NCBI GenBank assembly: GCA_046734455.1 | Contig: JBKPRJ010000061.1 | Span: 1-35,582, forward strand | Origin: DATEOR01 sp046734455 | GTDB taxonomy: Bacteria; Actinomycetota; Thermoleophilia; Gaiellales; Gaiellaceae | DNA: 35,582 nucleotides | Reading direction: 5' to 3' | Shown: positions 6,775 through 13,020 of the stretch, piece after piece | How positions within the stretch are numbered: position 1 is the first letter of the stretch | How the letters are laid out: each line of letters starts with the position of its first letter | Translations under genes and position numbers: made by a program | Notes under the pieces: model-generated | Told to the model about the DNA's origin: nothing | The model's input: only the letters and a program-made list of their open reading frames with translations | The model's database searches: none

Positions 6775-7546
6775 GTGCCCGCATTGCGGTCACGCGGCTC
6801 CCGACGGAAGCCGTTTCTGCCCCGAATGCGGTCGGCCACTCGGAGTCGAGGGCGAGACCGCGATCCAGTCCCCTGCGGCGCAGGTCTGGCCTCCGGATCC
6901 GTTCATCGTCATCACCGGAGCGCTCGTCATCGGTGCGATCGTTCTCCTCATCGCAGGCGTTTGGGCGTGGGGGGTCGTCGCGCTCCTCGCCGCCGCGGTC
7001 GTCTTCCTCGCCACGCGCGCGGAGGAGCGCCGCGCGGCCAAGTACGCGCTCGCAGGGCTCGGCGCCCGCTTCAGCGCGAGCCGCGACTCGATCGCGGCGC
7101 GAAGCCGCGGCCAGATCGACGTCTTCCGGGCCCGGCGCGACCGCGCCGACCTCGAAAGCGAGCATGCGCGCGCGCTCCAGCGCCTCGGGCACGCGGTGTT
7201 CTATGAGGACGAATCGGGCATCGAGTCCTCGAGGGCGGCCGTACAGGAGGTCGTCGACAAGATCGCCGCAAAGGAGGCCGAGATCCAAACCTTGATCGAC
7301 AGAACCGAGGAAAGGGTGCAGCGCGCGCAGGCCGGCGTGCGGCCAACCGAGAGGCTCGAGTCGCCGCCCGAGCCGGCGCGGGTCCCCGAGCCCTGGCCAC
7401 CGCCGGACGAGGGCGATCCGCCCGAGCCGGCAGTCGTTCCGGAGCCGAGCCCGGACCAGCCGGCGCCCGAGCCCGAACCGGCTCCGACGCCGCAGGCGAA
7501 GGCGAAAAGGACGCGAAAGTCAGCCGAAAAGGCCAAAAAGTCCTAA
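6767..7546 (+). CDS. Zinc-ribbon, membrane helix and coiled-coil protein with probable CTG start
   Basis: The open frame reads LPECPHCGHAAPDGSRFCPECGRPL from 6767: a zinc ribbon with two CxxC pairs. It continues with a membrane segment (about 47-82), a charged coiled coil (RRDRADLESEHARALQRL; KIAAKEAEIQTLIDRTEE), and a Pro/Glu-rich tail with a lysine-rich end. The upstream in-frame stop is at 6725. No ATG, GTG or TTG occurs between that stop and the zinc ribbon. CTG 6767 has AAGGTGG (6754-6760 region) at good spacing and overlaps the ccmI-like stop. The alternative start, GTG 7196, would remove both zinc ribbon and membrane helix. 259 residues if CTG is used. Partner role with CcmI-like protein is only inferred from position. 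Confidence 0.7.
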   Translation: MPECPHCGHAAPDGSRFCPECGRPLGVEGETAIQSPAAQVWPPDPFIVITGALVIGAIVLLIAGVWAWGVVALLAAAVVFLATRAEERRAAKYALAGLGARFSASRDSIAARSRGQIDVFRARRDRADLESEHARALQRLGHAVFYEDESGIESSRAAVQEVVDKIAAKEAEIQTLIDRTEERVQRAQAGVRPTERLESPPEPARVPEPWPPPDEGDPPEPAVVPEPSPDQPAPEPEPAPTPQAKAKRTRKSAEKAKKS

Positions 7547-7569
7547 CGGTTCGCACTTGGCGCGAACCG
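7547..7569 (+). terminator. Perfect hairpin after the ccm operon
   Basis: CGGTTCGC (7547-7554) and GCGAACCG (7562-7569) form an 8-bp stem with a 7-nt loop, beginning one base after the stop codon. Only a short T-rich stretch follows (ATTTGTC). Confidence 0.6.
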
Positions 7570-7659
7570 CATTTGTCCTGTAAAACACGGGACTTCGTCT
7601 AGGAAATCCGCCCAAGGCGTGCGCAGGGACGTCCGCGCGCCCGGCGAAACTGAAAACTC

Positions 7660-8853
7660 GTGCGCGATCTTCGTCGGCTTCCCCTACTCGCCCTGCTCGT
7701 CGCCCTCGGCGTGGCCTTCGGCGTGCCCTCCGCGCTCGGCCAGTCGATCTGGGAGCAGCAGCAGAGCCTCGACCAGAAGATCTCCGGGCTCCAGTCCGAG
7801 ATCTCGCAGGCAAACCACAAGGAAGGCGTGCTCACGAGCGAGATCTCGAGCGCCTCGTCGCAGATCTCGGCTCTCCAGGGCGACATCAGCGCGCTCACGG
7901 CGAAAGTCGCCGCCCTCGAGAGCGACCTCGCCGCTCACCGGGCCCGCCTCGAGCGCCTCAAGGAGCGCTACGAGCAGCAGACCGAGCGCTACAACCTGCT
8001 GCGCCGCGACCACCGGATTGCACTCGACCGGCTCGAGGCCCGGCTCGTCCAGCTCTACGAGACCGCCGACACGAGCGAGCTCGACGTCATCCTCCAGTCG
8101 AACAGCCTCTCCGATCTGATCGAGCAGATCGACTACTTCCACACGATCGGAGACGCCGACAAGCAACTCGCCGACCACCTGCAGGTCCTCTCCAACCAGA
8201 TGCGCGTGGCGCGCATGATCACTGCGGCGACGAAGAGCGACGTGGCGGACGCTACCGCTGTCCTCGCGCGCGAGACCGAGAGGCAGCGCGCGGCCCGCGA
8301 CGCCCTCGTCGTCCGGCAGAACGCGCTTGCTGCCGCACGCTCGAACCAGCGCAGCCTCCTCGCCAGTGTCCGCTCGACGCGCGAGAAGGACGAAGAAGAC
8401 CTCGCCCAGATGCAGGCGGCCAGCGCCGCGATCGCAGCGAAGATCCGCGCGCATCAGAGCACGAGCGGATCGAGTGGGAACGGCACCTCGTCGAGCGGCC
8501 TCATCTGGCCCGTGAACGGACCAATCACAAGCGGCTTCGGCTGGCGCTGGGGGAGCATGCACGAGGGCATCGACATCGGCGTTCCGTGTGGCACCCCGAT
8601 CCACGCGGCCGCGTCCGGCACCGTCATCTACTCGGGCTGGATGGATGGCTACGGCAACTTCGTCGTCATCGACCACGGCAACGGCCTTGCGACCGCCTAC
8701 GGCCACCAGTCGGCGATCTACGTCAGCGGCGGCTCGGTGTCTCAGGGCCAGTCGATCGGCGCCGTCGGCTCCACGGGCCACTCGACGGGCTGCCACCTCC
8801 ACTTCGAGGTGCGCGTGAACGGGAATCCCGTCGACCCGCTGGGTTACCTCTAG
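7660..8853 (+). CDS. Secreted M23/LytM murein hydrolase, EnvC-like
   Basis: This 397-residue protein has a signal peptide (about 1-27, ending SALGQ), two long coiled-coil blocks (about 30-130 and 175-265), a Gly/Ser linker, and a C-terminal M23 domain from about 285. The zinc ligands are present: His301 and Asp305 in HEGID, and His379/His381 in HLHF. This arrangement is that of EnvC/NlpD-like factors or active LytM endopeptidases that cut peptide cross-links in peptidoglycan during division. Because the metal ligands are intact, enzymatic activity is likely, unlike the degenerate E. coli EnvC. Start GTG 7660 gives the clean signal peptide. The stop shares CTAG with the convergent small gene at 8850. 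Confidence 0.93.
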   Translation: MRDLRRLPLLALLVALGVAFGVPSALGQSIWEQQQSLDQKISGLQSEISQANHKEGVLTSEISSASSQISALQGDISALTAKVAALESDLAAHRARLERLKERYEQQTERYNLLRRDHRIALDRLEARLVQLYETADTSELDVILQSNSLSDLIEQIDYFHTIGDADKQLADHLQVLSNQMRVARMITAATKSDVADATAVLARETERQRAARDALVVRQNALAAARSNQRSLLASVRSTREKDEEDLAQMQAASAAIAAKIRAHQSTSGSSGNGTSSSGLIWPVNGPITSGFGWRWGSMHEGIDIGVPCGTPIHAAASGTVIYSGWMDGYGNFVVIDHGNGLATAYGHQSAIYVSGGSVSQGQSIGAVGSTGHSTGCHLHFEVRVNGNPVDPLGYL

Positions 8854-9011
8854 GTAAAGACGGCGTAGAGGATCACGCCGGCCAGGATGGCCACGCCGAT
8901 CCAGACGAGCGGAAGCAGGCGAAAGGCCGCACGCTCGCCGCGTGTCGGGGCCTTGGGCTCCGCGTATTCCTCGTCCACATAGTCGTGGTCCCCGGACGGC
9001 TGCGCGGACAA
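8850..9011 (-). CDS. Small C-terminally anchored membrane protein (start uncertain)
   Basis: The frame ends in a 20-residue hydrophobic helix (LLPLVWIGVAILAGVILYAV) after an acidic, charged stretch (DHDYVDEEYAEPKAPTRGERAA). I place the start at TTG 9011, 4 nt after the hpt stop, giving 53 residues. GTG 8978 is an alternative with a G-rich site upstream and gives 42. A longer frame reaching 9173 runs inside hpt and is unlikely. It would be the last gene of the nuclease-hpt operon, and its stop overlaps that of the M23 gene in CTAG. The function is unknown. Confidence 0.5.
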   Translation of the reverse strand: MSAQPSGDHDYVDEEYAEPKAPTRGERAAFRLLPLVWIGVAILAGVILYAVFT

Positions 9012-9015
9012 ACCG

Positions 9016-9546
9016 TCAGGCTCTGTTGACGACGCGAAGGTCCGGGAGACCGCGCCAGCGGTCTTCGAGGTCGAAGCCGTAGCCGACGAAGAACTCGTCC
9101 GGGACGGTGAAGCCGATGTACCGGAGCGGGAGGTCGTCCACCAGGCGCCGGTAAGGCCTGTCGAGGAGCGCACACGCGGCCAGGCTCGCGGGCTCGCGGA
9201 GCTCCAGCGTCTTGACGAGGTAGTTGAGCGTCAGGCCCGTGTCGACGACGTTCTCGACGAGGACGACGTCGCGGCCCGCGATCACGAGGTCGAGATCCTT
9301 GATCAGACGGATCTTGCTGCGCCCGCCGAGCGCGCCGTCGTAGCCGGCTAGAACGACGAAGTCGAGCGCGTGGGGGATTGGCACCGCCCGCGAGAGGTCG
9401 GCCAGGAAGACGAAGGCGCCCTTCAGGATCGTCACGAGGACGGGGTCCCGGTCGGCGTAGTCCGCGGCGATTTGCGCGCCGAGCTCCCCGACACGGCTGC
9501 GAAGCTCCTCGCGGGAGAGGTACACCTCTCCGATCCGAGGATCCAC
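9016..9546 (-). CDS. hpt: Hypoxanthine phosphoribosyltransferase-like protein
   Basis: A 176-residue type I phosphoribosyltransferase that would join hypoxanthine or guanine to PRPP in purine salvage. The sequence shows VTILKGAFVFLADL (about 38-51), the PRPP loop VVLVENVVDTGLTL (94-107), and the C-terminal VPDEFFVGYGFDLEDRWRGLPDLRVV typical of Hpt. Two positions are unusual: the acidic pair of the PRPP motif is Glu98-Asn99 rather than Glu-Asp, and the flexible-loop SSYG segment reads LAGYDG. Activity is likely but specificity may be altered. It lies 5 nt after the nuclease-like gene on the same strand, so both are probably one operon. Confidence 0.9.
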   Translation of the reverse strand: MDPRIGEVYLSREELRSRVGELGAQIAADYADRDPVLVTILKGAFVFLADLSRAVPIPHALDFVVLAGYDGALGGRSKIRLIKDLDLVIAGRDVVLVENVVDTGLTLNYLVKTLELREPASLAACALLDRPYRRLVDDLPLRYIGFTVPDEFFVGYGFDLEDRWRGLPDLRVVNRA

Positions 9547-9551
9547 CAGCT

Positions 9552-9920
9552 CTATGAGGCGAGGTTCAGTCTGTATTTGTGCGAGAGGCGCTCGAAGTCG
9601 CGCCGGGTGAAGAGCTTGATCTTGATGTCAGGGTGCCGCTCGCGGAGCTTGCGGATCTTCCGGTGCTTGCGGGTGACGAGCGACTGCTTCATCACCGTCA
9701 CCTCGAGATAGGTGTCCTGCTCCGGGAGATAGAAGTCCGGCGTGAAGGCCTCGAGCACACGCCCGTTCTCGTCCTGCTCGAGGACGAAGGAGTGCGGCTC
9801 GTACTCCCAGGCGATTCCGTGGAAGTCGAGGATCCGGGCGCATTCGACCTCCGCGTCGTTGGCGAAATGCGGCGGGTCCGTCCCCGAATGTGCCTGGAAA
9901 TCAGGCGTTTCCTGGGCCAT
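9552..9920 (-). CDS. PD-(D/E)XK nuclease-like small protein
   Basis: This 122-residue protein has features of a minimal restriction-endonuclease-like fold. There is an N-terminal helix with Glu24 (DAEVECARILDF), then a strand pair, FTPDFYLPEQD with Asp62, YLEVTVMK with Glu73, and basic helices (RKHRKIRKLRERH). The motif is PD-x10-ExT with a lysine three residues later, instead of the usual ExK, so catalysis is uncertain. ATG 9920 was chosen because the longer frame to 10310 has no supporting features. It sits just upstream of hpt. A role in nucleic acid processing is inferred from fold only. Confidence 0.65.
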   Translation of the reverse strand: MAQETPDFQAHSGTDPPHFANDAEVECARILDFHGIAWEYEPHSFVLEQDENGRVLEAFTPDFYLPEQDTYLEVTVMKQSLVTRKHRKIRKLRERHPDIKIKLFTRRDFERLSHKYRLNLAS

Positions 9921-10095
9921 CTGCAAATGAGGGTAGCAGTCACTTCGGACGACCCCGCCGTGCCTTCCGGTGATGGTCTCGTGCTTCTGGGGACGCACGG
10001 GATCGCCGGGCAAGGACGCAGGGAGCGCCCATATCGGGCCATATTGGTGTGACCGAGGCCGCTGCTTGGCGGTTTCGTGCGGCCTCAGGGGCACT

Positions 10096-10123
10096 CTGAC
10101 TATCGCTGGACGGCCACTAAACT
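10096..10123 (+). promoter_or_regulatory. Promoter of the metallophosphoesterase gene
   Basis: CTGACT (10096-10101) and TAAACT (10118-10123), spaced 16 nt, resemble a sigma-70-type promoter. The hexamer TAAACT is the same as before ccmE. The leader of about 35 nt holds AAGGGGAG, a clear ribosome site, 5 nt before GTG 10165. The rest of the 245-nt intergenic region shows nothing I can name. Confidence 0.45.
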
Positions 10124-10164
10124 TCGACACAGTTGGATAGGCCGGAAGAAGACAAGGGGAGCTC

Positions 10165-10950
10165 GTGTTCCGGATCGCGCACATCTCGGATCTCCATTGC
10201 GGCTCGCCGTATTTCGTCCCCGACCTGATGGAGCGCGCGATCATGGAGATCAACGAGCTCGAGCCCGAGATCGTCGTCTGCTCCGGCGATCTGACCGCGT
10301 ACGGGTTCAAGCCCGAGTACGCCGAGGCGAAGGCCTACCTCGACCGGCTCGAGTGCCGTGAGCTCGTCGTCGTCCCCGGAAACCACGACTCGCGCAACGT
10401 GGGCTACATCCACTTCGAGGAGCTCTTCGGCGAGCGGAACCCGGTCGTCCATGTGAACGGCGTCTCCATCGTCGCGGTCGACTCCACGGAGCCCGATCTC
10501 GATCACGGGCACATCGGCCGCAGCCGCTATCCCTGGATCCAGGAGCAGTTCTCGCAGGACGCCGACTTCCGGATCTTCGTCCTCCACCACCATCTCCTGC
10601 CGGTGCCGGGGACGGGCAGGGAGCGCAACATCGTCTACGACGCGGGCGACACGCTCGAGGCGCTCCAGCGCGCACGCGTGAATCTCGTCCTCTCGGGGCA
10701 CAAGCACGTGCCTTATGCGTGGCGCCTCGAGAACATCTTCGTCGTCAACGCGGGCACGGTGTCGACCTTGCGCGTCAGGGGAAACGGGCGACCCTGCTAC
10801 AACCTGATCGAGATCGAAGGAAGGCACGTGGACGTCTGGCGGAAGTACCCGTACCACGACCAGGAGCGGATCATTCAGTTCTCGGCGGACACGCTCGAGT
10901 TCGAGAAGTACACGACCCGGATCGAGGGTGAGGTGACGAGCAAGCAGTGA
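10165..10950 (+). CDS. Calcineurin-like metallophosphoesterase
   Basis: This 261-residue cytoplasmic enzyme of the class III phosphodiesterase type has the full motif set: DxH (Asp9, His11 in ISDLHCG), GD (Asp42), GNHD (73-75), a His in VLHHHLLP (about 142) and GHKH (about 177). These bind two metal ions. Relatives cleave cyclic nucleotides, glycerophosphodiesters or pyrophosphate links (CpdA, LpxH and ADP-ribose types). GTG 10165 has a strong ribosome site. The gene is 79 nt upstream of the cyclic 2,3-diphosphoglycerate synthetase gene on the same strand, with hairpins between. Its substrate is not evident. A role in hydrolysing the phosphoanhydride of cyclic diphosphoglycerate is my inference. 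Confidence 0.9.
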   Translation: MFRIAHISDLHCGSPYFVPDLMERAIMEINELEPEIVVCSGDLTAYGFKPEYAEAKAYLDRLECRELVVVPGNHDSRNVGYIHFEELFGERNPVVHVNGVSIVAVDSTEPDLDHGHIGRSRYPWIQEQFSQDADFRIFVLHHHLLPVPGTGRERNIVYDAGDTLEALQRARVNLVLSGHKHVPYAWRLENIFVVNAGTVSTLRVRGNGRPCYNLIEIEGRHVDVWRKYPYHDQERIIQFSADTLEFEKYTTRIEGEVTSKQ

Positions 10951-10951
10951 A

Positions 10952-11018
10952 CTCGCTCACGTCAGCGAGCGGCGGAAGCCTTCGGCGGAGCCCCGCTTCG
11001 CCGGGCAGTAGCCGAAGG
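10952..11018 (+). promoter_or_regulatory. Structured spacer ahead of the cDPG operon
   Basis: CTCGCT (10952-10957) pairs with AGCGAG (10964-10969). CCTTCGGC (10979-10986) then pairs with GCCGAAGG (11011-11018) around a 24-nt loop that can itself fold (CGGCG with CGCCG). The element directly follows the metallophosphoesterase stop and ends 11 nt before the next start. It may be a terminator, an attenuator or a stabilising structure. Confidence 0.45.
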
Positions 11019-11029
11019 GAGCCGGTGGC

Positions 11030-12310
11030 GTGAGAGCTCTCGCGCTCATCGACGGCGAGCATTATCCGGATGTCGTTCGGGTCGCGTTCGCGGGCCTGGG
11101 GCACGACGTCGCGGGAGCCGTCCTCCTCGGCGGGACCGAGAAGCTGCGTGGGGGAGAGGACTACGGCGTGCCGCTCTTCGAGACGCTGGACGAGGCTTTC
11201 GAGGCGATCTCGCCGGAGATCGTCGTCGATCTCTCCGACGAGCCGGTCGCGGACCCGCCGCGCCGCTTCCGCATCGCGAGCCGCGTGCTCGCGCGCGGTG
11301 CTCCCTACGTCGGCGCGGACTTCCGCTTCGATCCGGTCCGTTTCGAGCCGTTCTCGCGCCCTGCGCTCGCGGTCATCGGGACGGGCAAGCGGGTGGGGAA
11401 GACTGCGGTGGCGGGGCACATCGCACGCCTCCTTTCGCGCGAGCTCTTCGTCGTGGTCGTGGCGATGGGCCGAGGCGGCCCCCAGGAGCCGGTCGTGGTC
11501 GACCGGCAGCCGGAGATCGACGAGCTGCTCGAGCTCTCGCGCGCAGGCGGCCACGCTGCCTCCGACTATCTCGAGGACGCCGCCTTCGCGAGCGTCGTCA
11601 CCGTAGGCAGCCGCCGTGCGGGCGGAGGACTCGCGGGCGCGCCCTTCTACTCGAACGTCAGCGCGGCCGCGGAGCTCGCAGCGTCCCTCTCGCCGGACCT
11701 GGTCGTCTTCGAGGGAAGCGGCGCCGCGATTCCGCCGGTCGAGGTCGGCAAGCGCGTGCTCGTCGTCGGAGCGACGCAGGATCCGGCCACGGTGATCGGC
11801 TATCTGGGTGCCTATCGGGTCTTGCTCAGCGACCTCGTCGTCCTCACCGGTTGCGAAGAGCCTCTCGCCGACCAGGACGAGGTCGGGAACCTGCGGCGTG
11901 CGATCGCGGAGGTGAGCGACGTGCCCGTCCTGCAGACGATCTTCAGGCCCCGTCCGGTCAGCGACGTGAGCGGGCGCAGGGTGGCGTACTTCTCGACGGC
12001 GCCGCCGGCGGCGCACGCGCGTCTGCGGGAGCACCTGCGGCGGGAACACGGCGCCGAGATCGTGCACATCTCCGGAAACCTCTCGCGCCGGCCCGAGCTT
12101 CGGGCGGACCTGGCCTCCCTGGAGGCCCGTTCGGCCGACCTCTATCTGGTCGAGCTGAAGGCGGCCGCGATCGACGTCGTCGCGGAGACGGCTGCCGAGC
12201 GCGGAGTCCCGGTGGTGCTGTGCGACAACGAGGTCCGCACTGTCGACGGCGAGAGCCTCGACGACCGCGTGCTCGATCTCGCCGACGCGCTCGAGGGGGC
12301 GCGCGCGTGA
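11030..12310 (+). CDS. Cyclic 2,3-diphosphoglycerate synthetase homologue
   Basis: This 426-residue protein begins MRALALIDGEHYPDVVRVAF, followed by GAVLLGGTEKLRGG, as in the methanogen enzyme. A P-loop GTGKRVGKT lies at about 117-125, followed by VAMGRGGPQEPVVV, SGAAIPPVEVGKRVLVVGATQDP and VVLTGCEEPLADQDEV. The archaeal enzyme uses ATP to close 2,3-diphosphoglycerate into the cyclic phosphoanhydride, a thermoprotectant and phosphate store. I know it chiefly from methanogens, so a bacterial copy is notable. GTG 11030 is the first plausible start and has GGAG upstream. The stop overlaps the 2-phosphoglycerate kinase start (GTGA), which supports a shared pathway. Product identity in this organism is unproven. 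Confidence 0.88.
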   Translation: MRALALIDGEHYPDVVRVAFAGLGHDVAGAVLLGGTEKLRGGEDYGVPLFETLDEAFEAISPEIVVDLSDEPVADPPRRFRIASRVLARGAPYVGADFRFDPVRFEPFSRPALAVIGTGKRVGKTAVAGHIARLLSRELFVVVVAMGRGGPQEPVVVDRQPEIDELLELSRAGGHAASDYLEDAAFASVVTVGSRRAGGGLAGAPFYSNVSAAAELAASLSPDLVVFEGSGAAIPPVEVGKRVLVVGATQDPATVIGYLGAYRVLLSDLVVLTGCEEPLADQDEVGNLRRAIAEVSDVPVLQTIFRPRPVSDVSGRRVAYFSTAPPAAHARLREHLRREHGAEIVHISGNLSRRPELRADLASLEARSADLYLVELKAAAIDVVAETAAERGVPVVLCDNEVRTVDGESLDDRVLDLADALEGARA

Positions 12311-13020
12311 ACGACCGCCGACCGCCGGAATCGACGCTCTTCCCCGCCGAAGTGCACCCGCGCCTCGAGGCGCTAAGCCGCCTGGAGCTCCCGCTCCTCG
12401 TGCTCGTCGGCGGCGCCACGGGAACGGGAAAGTCGACGGTTGCGACCGAGATCGCGCATCGCCTCGGCATCACGCGCGTCACGTCCACGGACGTCGTCCG
12501 CCAGACGATGCGAGCGTTTTTCTCCGCCGAGTTCATGCCGTCGATCCACTACTCGAGCTTCGAGGCAGGCAAGGCTGTGTCGAGGGTGGAAGGGGACAAG
12601 CGCGACCCCAATCTCACGGGCTTCCTCGACCAGACGCGCAACGTGCTCGTCGGCGTGCACGCGGTGCTCGCGCGGGCGCTGGAAGAGGGCTATTCGCTGG
12701 CGCTCGAGGGCGTGCACATCGTCCCCGGGATGGTTCGCCCGCCGGAGGGGGCGCTCGTCTGCCAGGTGCTTCTGGCGATCGAGGACGAAGAGCACCACGA
12801 GAGTCATTTCTGGACCCGCGACGTCGCGTCCGAGGGGCTGCGTCCCTTCGAGAAGTACCTGCGCGCGCTGCCCGACATCCGCAGGATCCAGGACTACCTC
12901 GTCAAGGAGGCGGCGAAGGCCGGCGTCCCGGTGATCGAGAACTCCCGAGTCGAGGAGACCGTGGACAGGGTGATCGACCTCGTGCTGGACCAGATCGAGC
13001 GCGAGCTCGAGCTGGCGTGA
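12307..13020 (+). CDS. 2-phosphoglycerate kinase
   Basis: This 237-residue P-loop kinase carries GGATGTGKSTVATEIAHRLG (about 35-54), ITRVTSTDVVRQTMR and the DQTRNVL-VGVHAVLARALEEGYSLALEGVHIVPG block typical of archaeal 2-phosphoglycerate kinase. That enzyme phosphorylates 2-phosphoglycerate with ATP to make 2,3-diphosphoglycerate, the substrate of the preceding gene's product. GTG 12307 overlaps the upstream stop by 4 nt, and its own stop overlaps the next start in the same way (GTGA). A longer frame upstream is the shadow of the synthetase gene. The archaeal enzyme has an additional N-terminal ATP-cone in some species; none is seen here. Confidence 0.9.
   Translation: MNDRRPPESTLFPAEVHPRLEALSRLELPLLVLVGGATGTGKSTVATEIAHRLGITRVTSTDVVRQTMRAFFSAEFMPSIHYSSFEAGKAVSRVEGDKRDPNLTGFLDQTRNVLVGVHAVLARALEEGYSLALEGVHIVPGMVRPPEGALVCQVLLAIEDEEHHESHFWTRDVASEGLRPFEKYLRALPDIRRIQDYLVKEAAKAGVPVIENSRVEETVDRVIDLVLDQIERELELA

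Noticed and set aside
6775..7206. A 143-codon plus-strand frame beginning at GTG 6775
   Set aside because: Its product is Arg-rich without motifs. The frame from CTG 6767 encodes a zinc ribbon, a membrane helix and a coiled coil in continuous order.
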